64,000 nt of DNA, taken from NCBI RefSeq assembly GCF_000264905.1, contig NW_006763146.1, positions 439,587-503,586 on the forward strand, in the 5' to 3' direction. The translations under genes were made by a program, and so were the position numbers. Below, piece by piece: positions 21,575 through 34,541 of the stretch. Position 1 is the stretch's first letter. Each line of letters opens with the position of its first letter. The notes under the pieces were generated by a model. It did no database searches. It was not told the DNA's origin and was given only the letters and a program-made list of their open reading frames with translations. The DNA is from Stereum hirsutum FP-91666 SS1. Lineage: Eukaryota > Basidiomycota > Agaricomycetes > Russulales > Stereaceae.

Positions 21575-22064
21575 ACTATGTTCTTCACGATTAAAGAAAA
21601 CCCTAGATACTGGTTGAGACGCATATTAGTGAATAAGGAAGGGCAACAAAGTAACGCAATATGATTAGGGGATTTTGTGCACACCTTGCAGCGGCAAGGG
21701 GTCGATTGAAGACCCCGAACGAAGGTTCATAGTGCAAACTGTACTGAAAAACGAAGAAATTGAGCGGTGCGGTAGAAATAACTGGCTATGCTGTCGATGA
21801 GGCCTGTCGCTCTTATGCAAACCGCAGAACTTGAAGGAGTCGCTCAACAAAGGGTCCCCGCCGTCGATATTTCCCACTGAGACCTGGTTCAAGCTCCGCC
21901 CGGATGGTGCCACCCGGATGGACGCGCTCTCTTGTGATAACGGCCCTCACATCGTCACTGAGGTCACTTCTCTGGCTGACATCGAAAACTATGTTAGGTT
22001 TCTTCGGCCACGATTCTACACCCGGATATCTTTGCGCTGGTCTCTCACCTGAACTTGTTTCATC
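21575..22064. promoter_or_regulatory. Shared divergent promoter region
   Basis: This 490-bp gap separates the minus-strand F-box gene from the plus-strand oxygenase gene and must hold both promoters. I see no clear TATA box. Open frames on each strand lack motifs. Confidence 0.4.
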
Positions 22065-23854
22065 ATGACCGTCAAAATTGGCTCCTTTTCTGGCCCTATC
22101 GAGCGCAGGAAAATCAACCTCGTTCAACATGGGAATCAAACCGACTCGCTTGTTATTGGAGACATAGTTCAGAGCTGGGGTCATATATGGGAATGGAGCG
22201 AGAATTGCGTGTCGCAGAACCAGGCCAGAGCGTATGCTTCTTTATTTTTCTTGCTCAAAACGCACATGAGATTGAGGCGATATCGTACTCTAGGTGGCGT
22301 CAGCACGCTGACCCTCTTTGCGATGAGGCGTTAGGTATACTATTCCCTGGCACTTCCTCAAGCACTGGAATCGACCTCTTCACTGCGCTTAAACAACACA
22401 CTGAGAGTACACGCTCTGAAGATGCCGCGTGGTTGTTCTACGATACCTTCTCACAGATACCCCCACCAGACCTTTGCGTCACGGAGGAAGAGTACAAAGT
22501 AGCCGTCGCTTTTTTCTTGGATCATGCTGTTCAAATTTCGCAAGCGTTGAGCTATTATAGTCTTGCGGGCGGGTTTGCGAGGTGCAATCTTCTAAGTTCT
22601 GCATTACCCGCTTCGTCGTTATGCTGATCCTCTACTCGCAGTCCACGAATTGTTCGCACGCTTCATGCTGTTTCTTATCTCGTCCCCCATGGTCAGTCGA
22701 AAGGGGTGGCGCTCGCCGATATCAGTAGTGACGAAAAGAGATCGTCGGATGACCGAACGTATATACGCCTGAACGAGACATTCCAGTTTGTCTTGGAGGT
22801 AATGGGTTGTATGACGCCGGAGGTGTCGAGGGAGAACGTTCTTCCTGGCGGTGATGGATGGAAGGCCACGCTCAGAGTTCGTATGTTACATGGAATTGCT
22901 CGTCGTAGAGCTCGGGCTCGTCTCGACAAGAATGATGCGGGTGGTATAGACTTCGAACCGATCAACCAGGAAGATATGAGCGCTACGTACGTTGCACCTT
23001 GCACTGTTCCACGCTCTTGCTAATGTACAAACAGTCTAGCGGCATTCTCGACAATCCCTCCATGGTGTCTCTCTCGTTTTCATCTCACACCAACTCCCGA
23101 ACAATCCAACGCCTACCTCGCTCTCTGGCGCCATATCGGTTTCTACCTCGGAATTTCACCGTCCATTCTTCGACGGTATTTCCGTTCACCAGCCACATCT
23201 GACAAGTTCCTCGCCTCCATCGCCATCCACCTCTTCACCCCTCCATCAGACTCTCCCACATACGAACTCCTCCCCACGCCGACGATGCCCATACTTCGCG
23301 CCATGTCCAACCGTCCTGGAGCGTTTCGCACCAGTCTCGAATATAACTGCGCGCTGTCCAGATACCTGCTAGGCGACGTATTGGCCGACCACCTAAATAT
23401 CCCGCCAACGAGTTTGTGGACGAATATTAAGTTACATCTTTCCCTATTCTCCCATCGTGTCCCGGTGTATTTCTCGTGGTATTATCCGCGAAGAGGATGG
23501 GCAGAAGAACGGAGGGAGATGATCAGGGAGGCTCTCATCCGAGTTACGCGATGGAACCTCGGGATGAGAAAGACCACGTTTCGGCCGCGGCAGCCTTACG
23601 GCCTCTCGTCTCCCGAAGGCGCAGACTTTATTCGGGGAGGAGTAAAGGGTGAGAACGGAAGTGAAGCGGGTGGCGAGATAGCTGAAGGTGTTGTGGAGAA
23701 AGAGAAGATCGAGCCGGATTACGAGGGTGGACGGAAGTTGGTGAAGTCGTTTAGGAATGTATGGCTTGAGATGGTCGGTGTGCTTGGGTTGGGTGTCATG
23801 ATGTGTGGAGTAGCCGGCTGGGCGGGCGTACAGTGGTGTTTACAGAGGTGGTAG
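22065..23854 (+). CDS. MPAB/Lcp-type ER-bound oxygenase
   Basis: Four exons (22065-22231, 22294-22581, 22642-22986, 23035-23854) yield 539 residues. The sequence carries the order of motifs I know from the mpaB/mpaB'/rubber-oxygenase catalytic family: WRQHADPLCDEAL; LAGGFASPRIVRTLHAVSYLV; RLNETFQFVLEVMG; PGGDGWKATLRVRMLHGIARRR; PINQEDMSATLAAFSTIP; and ALWRHIGFYLGIS. Conserved His residues (HAVSYL, LHG, WRHIG) would bind heme in Lcp-like members. A hydrophobic stretch near the C-terminus (EMVGVLGLGVMMCGVAGWAGV) is a likely membrane anchor, matching the ER location of the fungal enzymes. MpaB-type enzymes cleave prenyl side chains oxidatively; the substrate here is unknown. No biosynthetic cluster surrounds it. 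Confidence 0.87.
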
Positions 23855-24091
23855 TCAGCTCACTTATGCGATATGTGTTAGCTGATTGCACTCGTGTTCA
23901 GTTACATAGTTCCTGCACAGAGCTGAATCGCGAACCGAATGTGTGATTTACCAGTGACCATTGTAACACCAGAAGCACGTCGCGTTCTCGCCATGTTCGT
24001 TTTTATGACATTCACAAAATAACCTCGAGACTGTCCCTAAATTCTGACCTAAATCGACAATTCACCTTCCAGGCACTGTGCACCATCTGAG

Positions 24092-24564
24092 TCACCTGTA
24101 AGCCGCGACCTTCCCGCTGAACGTTCCGAGGTACCATCCCAGAATCAACCCTCCTAGTCCATCGTACAGGAAAAGACCTAATAGAGCATTTCGGTTTTTG
24201 TACAGCTTCGCATCCTCCTTGCCCATAGTGATCCACTTAAGACCCGCCAGACTTGCAAGCAGTACTCGGACGGGGGCGCTCGCATGAAGAAATTGATTTT
24301 CTTCCATGGGCATGTATGATGTTGCAATATCTATTTTGAAGGAATACGGCGCGATTTTTTTTATCAGGTAAGCATCGCGGAAAATAGGATATGTCTCATT
24401 TACGTACATGCCATTCCAAGCGCAATCGTCGTGATACCGAGTGTGGAAGTGTCTTCTGGGGCTTTCGGGGTGGGTTTGGCGAGAAACATGCCACACCCGA
24501 GAGCGGAGAGGCCAATGGCGTGCAGAAGGATTGGCCACGGGAGAAGTATTGGATAAAATAACAT
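24092..24564 (-). CDS. Small multi-pass membrane protein of unknown function
   Basis: Two exons (24408-24564, 24092-24330) encode 131 residues. Segments PILLPWPILLHAIGLSALGCGMFLA, TLGITTIALGMAYIATSYM, VRVLLASLAGLKWI and NALLGLFLYDGLGGLILGWYLG look like four membrane helices. It resembles small fungal membrane proteins of unknown role that I have seen annotated only as hypothetical. It is convergent with the oxygenase gene; only ~240 bp separ the two stop codons. Confidence 0.72.
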
Positions 24565-25602
24565 AGCTGATTCCTGTAAGAGGACGAAGAAGAACGGTTA
24601 GAACGGTTCGTTCGTCGAGAGACCGGGAAATTCAATCGAGGTATAGAGACATTGCGCGGGCCCCATCCGCGGTGTGACTATTCAAGGGTTTCCGTGTATA
24701 AAAACAACCTGGCGATGTACACTAGGCTCGTAAACGCCTGAGTCGCACATCGCATCCCTTGATGCATCATTCGGCGCCACAATCTGGTGGATTCTAGCCA
24801 TGGGATAGCCGGCGAACGATGTTGACCCCTACCATATCGAATAGGGACTAGTACTGTATACGTACTCTTAGCCTGTATAGTATTTGGCCGGATTTTGTCG
24901 GCCTACGTGGGACGATGAATCTTGGAGGCGAGTACCACTGGGGGATGAAGCAGAGCACAGTTTAGGTGGCGCCCAAGAAGGGTGATTCTTTAAGTAGGTC
25001 TACCGGCAATTTCCATTGCGGCGCCTGTGTTCTTCCGATCATACAGTCTTTTTTGATGAATGCTCGCAGCCACCTTAACACCAGGAAAATTGTTTAGTTC
25101 TTGGGAGTGCATGGTCGCCTCCTATCCTTCTCCGCTACTCGTTCTATTCTACAGGAGACAGGCTTCCCAGGATCGCGGCACACCCTCTTCGGTGTGTAGA
25201 GATCACAGGCCTGAGTACGGGTTTCGTAAGCACGACGATCCGAGGCGAGCTTTTCGAGGCCTAGTTTGTGCGATGAAACACGTTAGACCGCAATCATCTT
25301 GGGAAAGGGTCTCGAAAAATGTTTTACTTCCTCAGTTAGGTCTGCTCTCGTGACACGAGTTGCCGAAGCACATTGATCTACTCATGGTACGGGTTCCTCT
25401 CAATGATCTATCATACCAAGAGCATCCGTGCCGCCTGACATCTTTCCATCTGTCATTCTCAATGATTGATACCCGTCGTACTATCTGATAGCGCCTCGAG
25501 ATCTCTGACTGGAGTATTTAGTCAAGCAGATGGAGGTACGTGTTGTGTTGTGAACTCGAACCCCTGGAGCATCCACATCACTTCGTACAGATAACTGACT
25601 TC
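24565..25602. other. 1-kb intergenic stretch
   Basis: GGTGGCGCC and TGCGGCGCC patches occur at about 24966 and 25018. A TATAAAAA at about 24697 on the plus strand has no gene downstream that I can support; the frame 25060-25353 has no motif. The right end holds the promoter of the DUF6534 gene. Confidence 0.4.
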
Positions 25603-27816
25603 ATGTCGATCAATTCGGTTCTTGCTTCCAAATTGAATGAATCCCTGAACGGCTTGTACGCAGGTAGCTATCTTGCCGGTGTGTGAGTACGCGGGCTCCT
25701 TGGTGTTTTCTGCGTGCAATGGCATATTGACAAGACATTGTATGGTGGCAGATTTTACGGTCTAACTACACATCAAACATATGTGTACTTCAGAAGATCT
25801 AGTCAAGATCGTTGGTCTACACGTCTTCTGGTGCGTACCCACTGTTGTTGTTCTGAATGTACTCCTTTATTAAACGTCGACCATCGGCCTCATGTGGCAG
25901 GTCTTGGTTCTCTGGTAGGATTCATCGTATTGTATCTTGATAAGAGTATGACACACATTCTAATTATAGGATCTTGGATACGCTTCACGCTGCCCTCGCA
26001 GCAGTTGCACTACGCCAGCTTGTAGTGGAGTCGATTGAGCAACCTTTGAGTATTTTGCTTGATAAAGTGCCGTGGTGAGTATGGGTTCCCTCTGGTACGT
26101 GAAATATTCCGACAACTAGGTTTGCTCTTCCTAGGACACTCTCGGTAGGTCATCTACAGTTGCTCAAGAACGTGGTCTACAATTACTCAATCGCGCTGGA
26201 ACGGCCTTGACCAGTTCTCACTTCTCATGATGGTTGGTTTTACCACGCACTTCCCCGTGCCTTTTGCTTTCGTTCTGATTTATGCTATCTGCACAGTCAC
26301 TGAGTGACAGTGGTGTGAGAGGGTGATTACCATGATCTCTATACGTTGAGTTCAGGCAAAGAAACTAAGTTAATCTCTATAGATATTATTGTTATCGAAT
26401 CTGGCGACGTGAGTGTATATTTTATCTCCACGAAACCTTTTATCGCTGAATTGCATATCTTTTGAAGTCAGTAACCAGAACGGGATCTTCACGATAATGG
26501 CGGTAAGGCTTGTTTTCTCACCACAAAGATGCAATCCTTATTTATTGTACATGCATCAAGTCAGGCAGTTCCCGTTCTCTGTGCGCTTAGTAAGAGAACA
26601 ATTTTCCCTGTTTGTGCAAGTCGACTGACGTCTCTATGATCGTTTCTAGTTGCCGGTTTGTGTGAGTACACCCATTTCGTCTTGTATGCGAAAGATAAGT
26701 GCGCCGATTAATTGACTCCCTTTCCAACGGTATACAGATTGTACATCCAAGACGTGAGCATCATGCACAGTCCTTGGATTTCATTTTTTCTCGGCCAACT
26801 TATAGTGTCTGATCCATTGATATGCAAAATCTTGGTACGCTAGCATGGGAACCACTGGTCTACAGGCTCTCAATCTCGTCGTGAGTAATTGTATTTTGGG
26901 CATGCATTTATGAATTCTGAATCCGATACTCAGGTCGAAATGGACGCTACTTTGATCTCCATCTGTGTTGCTGACCTCACAATCGCTGGATTTCTGTGCA
27001 TCTTATTATGGAAGAGTCGGTTAGGGGTAGGGAGGTGAGCGTATGATTTCAACAAAAATTCGCTAACAGTTGATATCGAGACTCGTGGCGAATGATGGAT
27101 AGGACGAACTCCGTCATCAGCACGTTGATCCTTTACACCGTCACCACGGGACTTTTGACCAGCCTGGTGGCAATCGCCACCCTCATAATCGTGTGTCTCA
27201 GCAATGTCTTCGCATTGATTTTTAGCGCTCATACATGTCCGTGGTTGCCACATACATACGCGTACGTAGATGCTAACCATGGCTGAAACCTTCGCATATG
27301 CAGGAGCATTTTATATGCTCAGTAAACGTATGTTGACAGTTAGTGCTTACGAGATACGATGTTGATCCCATTGTTTATTCCTATCGGCAGTCTACTTCAG
27401 TTCTTTGCTCGCCACATTGAACCGCAGAGAAAAGATCAGGACGCAGATGAATGGAACCAATGGCATGGCGACTCTCTCCATTTCCGGGATTGTTTGGCGC
27501 GGCCAGTCAAGCTGTACACAATCCAAGGATGATCATCCCGGTCTAGATATCTTTCAAGTAAGAACACTCTCAAATATTACGCAGCAGTATTGTTACTCAT
27601 ACTTGTAATGGTTTGGTGGTTTAGAACTCCGGATCTGTGAGGCTTGGGGTGAAGCCTGAGGTCACTATTGACGAGGACTCGGGTCAGATACATTTTCCAG
27701 GGACGACTGACGATGTTGTGAGTACACATCTGCTCAAAATAGGTGAAGTATCATCGCAATTGATGACTGTGGTTTTTCTTATTGAACAGGAACGTGGAAA
27801 TGCTTGTGATCATTGA
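25603..27816 (+). CDS. DUF6534 seven-helix membrane protein, micro-exon rich (copy A)
   Basis: Nineteen exons join without a single phase error to 338 residues: 25603-25682, 25752-25830, 25901-25914, 25970-26074, 26135-26144, 26215-26232, 26297-26322, 26383-26408, 26468-26502, 26565-26589, 26650-26661, 26738-26753, 26844-26880, 26934-27034, 27103-27190, 27270-27327, 27391-27557, 27625-27717, 27790-27816. Landmarks of the Agaricomycete DUF6534 family are present: LAGVFYGLTTHQTYVYF, ILDTLHAALAAVALR, SDSGVRGYYCYRIWRLS, MDATLISICVADLTIAGFLCILLWKSR, TNSVISTLILYTVTTGLLTSL and KLYFSSLLATLNRR, then a hydrophilic tail. Membrane topology resembles a seven-helix receptor, but no ligand is known for the family. 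Exon limits are supported by the inverted paralogue at 35168-37406, which uses the same sizes. Confidence 0.88.
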
Positions 27817-29043
27817 ATTTACATCTCAAAGCGATGACTCCGCTAAGGTCAAGCCTAGCGTCCTCAGGAGTAATTTTCCTGTCTGCATTGTTTCTCCTAC
27901 GGGCTTCATTTCTTAAGACGATCAGCTTCTTTGTTTCTACTTTTTGATGCCAATCATTGCCTACTATAAGTATACGAACCCGCAGTGTGTAATGTCATCG
28001 ATGCTCTAGATGTAATTTGACCCCACTTTCGATCCTTACTCGTGAGGACGACCTAGTCACAGGTGATTCAAAGGTAATCAATAAGTAGACGAGACCATCA
28101 TTCCAACTGCCGATATATTCTGATACCGGTATTTTTGCGCTGGTGTATAGAGCCTCACAGCTACAGAACCCATCGCATGTGCAGCAGTGTTTGATGTAGC
28201 AGTCAGAATCGGTTGAGTGGCCGGAAACGATTAGGATTAGTGGACTTGGTTGCTAAAGGCCGAGGCCAGATGTGTATAGATGCCATTGAGTTGTGTATAT
28301 ATACTATTGAGTTAGCTGGCACCGTATGCCCTTGTGGGGTAGTGGTCCCAGGCTCGTACCATCGGCTCCTCCGTGTCTTAAGGCTTGAGGGGCCGCTGTT
28401 TCGATCCTCCGCTACGCCGCTTTGGCAGGTATTCTCTTTTTACTCTTTTCCACCTCCCCCACTCTCTTGTCCGCTCGGACGCTGACCTGTGGTTCGATCA
28501 TACTACTTGTTCATTGTATTCGCTTTTGTTGCGTGCTAAAACACAGTTATATTCATATTCATTCCACTAAAATTGACACTTCAAAGGAAAAACACCATAA
28601 AATGTCTCAAAAATATATCTACAACCAAGGTATTCTCACAGGGCCCTCAGCATCCTTTCACGATTGCGCGGCTACGACATATTTTTTTCGCCGAACTTAG
28701 AGTATATATATTTCTCCGCTGACTGATTTCTTATTGGGGTCTGTGATATCTTTAGCTTTACCCAGTACGCGCATACAATTACCATGCTACTCATATACGG
28801 GCCACAAACACTCCCTCTGAGCTGTGGCGAGACGCGCCAACTCGCGCGCCGCCACGTGTTTCTGTGGAAATTGAACAAGCGCCCGTCCTCGGTTTGTTCC
28901 CGCCAACGTCACTTGCTCTCGAACGCTACCTGATTGTCTCCAGTACGGGCTGCTTGCTCACTGTACTGTACGTTGTTGGTGCGCATATCCTAATTTCCGC
29001 CGACATTCAGCATTAGTGAACTTGACGACGCTCTAGCCGAAGT
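27817..29043. other. 1.2-kb intergenic stretch before SIN3
   Basis: No supported protein gene. A SINE-like element lies near 28330-28480. AT-rich stretches (28550-28700) and the SIN3 promoter follow; no clear TATA box. Confidence 0.45.
28330..28480 (+). mobile_element. Candidate tRNA-derived SINE (plus strand)
   Basis: TGGGGTAGTGG at 28334-28344 resembles an A box and GTTTCGATCCT at 28398-28408 a B box, followed by CGCTACGCC and a T-rich run at about 28432-28450. The arms do not close into a tRNA. Limits are approximate and no target duplication was found. Confidence 0.3.
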
Positions 29044-32000
29044 ATGGAAACAGCAGCAGAACATGGTCCTGGCATGAATGGCCAGGGCGTCATAGACGAA
29101 GGCCTAGCAGATACTCCAGTTACCTCGACACCTCCTCCCAACGAAAACAGCGAGCCCAATAACCCCATACACCACGACGCATCTTTAGCTTCAGCACCAT
29201 CACGCCCAGCGACGCCGAGTACCGCGCCACAGTCCGCCACTACTCCCATACCACCACCACCGTCCAACCAGGACGCCCAACCAAGCGGTGGCGAACGCGT
29301 GCTCAACGTATCCGATGCGCTCAGCTACCTTGATGCGGTCAAGATCCAGTTCCATGATAAACCGGAGGTGTATAATATATTCTTGGATATCATGAAGGAG
29401 TTCAAGAGTCAACAGTGAGTTTTTCCGTCTTTTGCGTATGGGTGCTGGACGGAATGGGGCGGAAAGTAGACACCTCAATGCAGAATGAGGGAAGGTGGGT
29501 GATACACAACTTGCGCCCGCATATATGCGCGTACATCGGTCGAGCTCTTGAGATAGGGCTTCTTTCAGGGTCGTGCCTTCGCGCGATAGTTGTACAGTGA
29601 CGAGTGCTTCTCATGCCCCATCCCAAGGGCAATTGAACCACTCCATACAATAAAGAGCAGTTTCCTTTACGCTTTGGCGGCACACATCAACGTTGGTCGG
29701 ATCGTGTGGCGACGCCACACGATTGTGCGGCCTTGAACTTCATTCCATATGTTGGTTTGTCCTATTCGTCCAAATCCGCTATTTAAGCGCATGTGTGCGC
29801 TTTGCAGACCGAGTATGTGAAACTGAGGCTCTAACTGAACAGCGTATATCCACATCGTTGTTCGCTGGTACTGGGGCGCACAAATAGAGCGCCGCGCAGT
29901 TTTCGATGAATAGGACGGCTGCCTACATCGGTACAATACTGTACTGCCATACCATGTCATCGCCGAAATGGCCACACTGCTCGAAGGTGGTGACGCCAAA
30001 TTTTTACCCAATATCTCTTGATATCGCTTGGAATGCATCGAGGCTCATTTTACTGTCCACGCATGCCACCATGCATTGCCGCACCACTTTCCCATCTGCT
30101 CTGCGTCCTCTGTTCTGTGCTTGTCTTCTTTTTCATTTTTGTGCAAAGCGGTCAGAGCCCCTTCTTGACGCGGATGGACTAAGTCTGTACTGTCTTTCCC
30201 CAGCACTCAGATTCATCCTGAGATTTTTGTCCCCCAATATTCGCGTTCTGATCATGATTACTATTCCAGCATCGACACACCAGGTGTCATCGCCCGTGTC
30301 TCTGAGCTTTTTCACGGCCACCCTGCCCTCATCCAGGGTTTCAACACCTTCCTTCCGGCAGGCTACCGCATCAATGTTGGCCTCGAAGACTTTATCACCG
30401 TAACCATGCCCGACGGTCAGATCATGCACCAGGCGCCCACAAACGGCCATCACCCTTCTACTGCACCCTCCGCCCACCCTCCTCTATCCTCCGAAGAAAT
30501 GCCTCCCCCGTCTTTACCTCTCACTTCGGCGGACATCGAGATGGGCTCACCGTCATTACCGCCTGCCCCGGCGCCGTATATAGGCTCTGGCTCTGGCTCC
30601 GGGACAGGATCGGCCCGCGTCGCAATTGGAATGGGCGTGGGCGTCGGTATGGAGCATGGGATGCCACACTCTGAGGTGGAGAAACAGGGATTGGGCCCCG
30701 CGATGGATTATGTGCAGAGGATTAAGACGCGGTTCAGTCATGATCCAGATACTTATAAGCAGTTCTTGGAGATCTTGTCGAATCATAAATCGAATTCGAA
30801 CGATGTATGTCTCGTTTTCTTTCATCCTTCACATCCCTCGTCTTTTCCTATTCCTCTCCCCTCACCGTCTTTTTTTTCATCTCACTCGCGTCGTTGTGTC
30901 ACTGGTCCTAACGCGCTCAGTTCCAGTTCCGCGACCAGACGGAAGTGTACAGAGAGATCGAACGCTTATTCAAAGATGCTCCCGACCTCGCCGCCGCCTT
31001 TCGCGAGTTTATGCCTCTGACGACCGGAGGTGCACCCGGGGGGTCCGGCATACAAGATGGAGATGGAGGCGAAGACGGTGGATTGCAGGGAATGCTGGTC
31101 GAGAGGGAGCGGGAGAGACATTCGCGGACGAGGAATGGGACTCCGGCCGAGCGTGGTCCTGGTTCGCATGGTCCTGGTGGGAGGGCGGGAAGTAAGAGGA
31201 AGCAGCCGGAGAGTGTGGCTGGGACAAGTGTGCCAGCAAAGAGGAGAAGGAAGACTGCGGCGGATAAGGAGAAAGAAAGGGAGAAGGAGAGGGAGAAGGA
31301 GCTTGCTAAGGCGAAGGTAGCTCGAATGATCCCCTTTTTCTTTTTCCTCCCTTTTGTGATACATAGCTGAGTATGTTGTGGTTCAAAGGTGAAGAAGTCG
31401 AAAGAAAAAGCGAGCGTGGCCGCCGACACGGCTTCGTTCTCCCAATACGCACCTTCACCTCGACAAGCATCTCGCGGCCACCCCCCCAGCCACGTCCACA
31501 ACCACCTCCATCCCCAATCCCAAATTCAGTCCCAATTTCTGCCCCCCTCCACGCCACCCCACTCTCACACAATGTATGCCCCCGACATGCCCCTCTCTGC
31601 CCTTTCCGGCTCACCGGCAATATACCTCTCTGCGCCCGACGAATCACAATTCTTCGACAGCGTCAAACGCGCGCTGAACTCTCGCGAGACGTACAACGAG
31701 TTCTTGAAGACCATCAATTTGTTCACGCAGGGATTTATCGACAGGGCGAGGTTGGCGAAAAGTGTTAGGAGTTTTATTGGGGAGAGTGGGGAGCTGTGGG
31801 GACAGTTTAGGGAGATTGTGGGGTGGGATGAGGGGGCGGAGAGAAGGGAGATGGAGAGGGAGGTAGGGGCGATGGAGGCGGCGATGGGGGGAGGAGGGAT
31901 AGGGGGTGGTGGAAGAATGTTTATGGTGGGATTGGATAGGCCGAGTAAGGAGGAGTTGAACGTGAGATATGGGAGCTATAGGCGGTTGCCTGCGGATGTA

Positions 32001-34541
32001 AGCTCTTTCTATCTACGACACAAAGCTCGATATTGACGAAACACTATATCGTATCACAGGAGATCAACCAGCAATGCTCCGGCAGGGACGAGATGTGCAG
32101 GCAAGTCCTTAACGACGAGTGGGTCTCCCATCCGACTTTCGCGAGCGAAGACTCGGGTTTCTTCACTCAGAAGAAGAACATCTACGAAGAGGCTCTCCAT
32201 CGCTCCGAAGAAGAACGCCACGAATACGACTTCCACCTCGATGCCATCGCACGTACGATCGGCGTCCTTGACCCCCTCGACCGCAAGAGCGCTCAAATGT
32301 CCCCCGAAGAGCGCGCCGCCTGGAAGCTCAAACCCAACTTTGGGGGATCGGGAAAAGCCATCCATCAGCGGATCATCAAGAAGATCTACGGGCGCGAGGC
32401 AGGCCTCGAAGTCATCGATGCGATCCAGCACTCCCCAGGCTCCGCTATCCCTGTCGTTGTCCCTCGATTGAAACAAAAGGAAGAAGAATGGAAACGCGCA
32501 CAGAGGGAATGGAATAAAGTCTGGCGAGAGGTCGACGCGCATAATTATTACAAAGCGCTCGACCACCAGTCGATCACGTTCAAAGCCGCAGACAAGAAGG
32601 CGCTCACGTCCAAGGCTTTCGTCAGCCAGATCGAGGCGGTGATGGAGGAACAGATGGCGAAACGGGCGATGCTCGTCGATCCGTTATTCGCGAGGGCGAG
32701 GCCGAGACATCAATTGGAGTTTGAGCTGGCAGATGAGGGGGTGTTGATGGACTGCTTGAAGTTGACGAGCTCGTTCGTGGCGAGAATGGGGTCGGGCGGG
32801 AGCGGGGGGAGCGGGAGTGGCAGCTCGGCAGGGCAGATGAGAATGGACGCGGAGAGGAAGAAGTCAGTGGAACTCAGGTTGTTGAACGTTGTGAAGACGT
32901 TCTTCATGTTGTCAGATGACTGGGTCAAATCTGGGTCTGGGACGAGTGGGCAGTCAGTGTTCCAGAGGGGGGCTGAGCATAAGGAGATTGTACATGACAA
33001 GACTACGGAGGGAGAGGCAGGTGATGCATCGGATGCGAGTGGCAGTAATCCTGCGTCGAGTGGGTCGAGAGTACTTTCCGGAAAGCCAGCGGATTTGAGG
33101 AAGAATCTATTGAAGAACGAGCAGGCGAAGAGGTCGAGAGGGCAGGCTGGGCAAGGCCAGTCGCCTTCGATGTCAAGATTACCTTCTCCGACGTTACTTG
33201 GTACTTCGGTCGAGAGAGAACTGCCGCAATTGCTGAGACCACTGGGAGAGGACGATTCCAGTCAGGCCATGCAGCTTGCGGATCTGCCAACTTTGCCTTC
33301 AGGTGGGGAAGAGAGAAGGCCCAACAGACGTCGGTCATTCTTCACGAATACCTGGTTCTATACTTTGTTACGGCTGATCGAGGTACGTTCGCCGTGGTTC
33401 CTCCTTATTGTCACTATAGTGTATCTTACATTGAATAGGTCCTGTACTCTCGCCTTGATACATTCAAAACTCTCTCCGCCGAACTGTGCGACTTCCAAAC
33501 GTCCAAAGAGGCCGCTAACACCCTCGGCCTCGCCATGCCTCCGCCTGGTTCTGATCAGGTCACGCCTACACAGTATTACGTGCTTTTCCTCGAGACGTGC
33601 GAGAAACTGTTCGACAATCAGCTCGATGTACCCGCTTTCGAGGATCAGATGCGGGGGACGTTCGGTTTGCAGGTTAGTTTTCCCTCATTTCCCTAAATGC
33701 GTTGGGTGGTGTACTGATAAATGATTTGGTTGGTTGTAGTCGTACAAGGCTTTCACGCTGGATAAGGTTATTGCGGCACTCATCAAGCAGGTCCAAGGCT
33801 GGGAGCAGGATTCAAAACTTGACAAGATATCGAAACTCCTTTTAGATGAACGTCAGATCGAGAACCCGACGGCCGAGGATCGCAAGATCTTCCGAAGGAA
33901 GGCTGAGGAGATCATAGGTCCTGAGGAAAATTTGTTCAGTGTAGACTGGGTAGGTAGCCTCAACTTTGCCTGAAAACTATACATTTGTCCGAGCTAACGT
34001 TTCACTTGCAGCATCCCGAGTCGAAGATGATGACTTTCCAGCTGCTTAGCAAAGATGGGTCTAGTTTAGACGACGCTGAAGTCTTGACGGGTCGATGGCA
34101 GTCATACGTCGCTTCTTTTGTCTCGGTACGTTTCTAAACTTGTCCTCGGGTGTGCACTACTGGCTAACATCGTTTGTAGGAAACGGCCACGAAGGACTTG
34201 CCCGTCTCGAAACTCCGTCGTCCTTTCCTCCGCCGGTACGTATCACCCTGTATTGTAATTCACATGTATGCGTCTCATCGTGATTTTTCACCAGGAATCT
34301 TCCTGTAAAGCCGAAAACCCCAGACCTCGTCGCTCGAGGTGCCCTTGAGATCAAAGTCTGCGTCCGAACCTATCGCCTCTTCTTCGTCTCGAATACGGAG
34401 GACGTTCTGTGGCGGAGATCGGAACCTGGAGAGTATGATAAGGGGAAGAAGCGATTGGAGGCCAGGAATGAGGTACGGAGGCAATGGTTGAAGAAGATGG
34501 ACGAGGAAGGTAATGGGGAACCCACGAGTGCGTCTGGGTGA
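29044..34541 (+). CDS. SIN3: SIN3 transcriptional co-repressor scaffold
   Basis: Ten exons (29044-29414, 30270-30804, 30921-31316, 31389-31997, 32060-33382, 33439-33672, 33740-33949, 34012-34125, 34180-34235, 34295-34541) give 1,364 residues, the usual size of fungal Sin3. PAH1 lies at about 86-165 ([33 protein letters not shown]...[19 protein letters not shown]). PAH2 is at about 266-336 and PAH3 at about 519-582. The histone-deacetylase interaction domain starts at ~638 ([22 protein letters not shown]). The Sin3 C-terminal domain covers ~1079-1340 ([27 protein letters not shown]). The PAHs bind repressor peptides and the middle recruits an Rpd3-type deacetylase in the nucleus. Intron 1, 855 nt long, splits PAH1 and is far longer than the others (50-120 nt). 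Confidence 0.96.
29415..30269 (+). other. Unusually long SIN3 intron 1
   Basis: 855 nt between GTGAGT and TTCCAG, inside the PAH1 coding region. It contains a 23-bp near-perfect palindrome at 29701-29723 (arms ATCGTGTGGCG and CGCCACACGAT around a single A). No open frame with motifs. It may hold an old insertion or a regulatory site. Confidence 0.6.
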
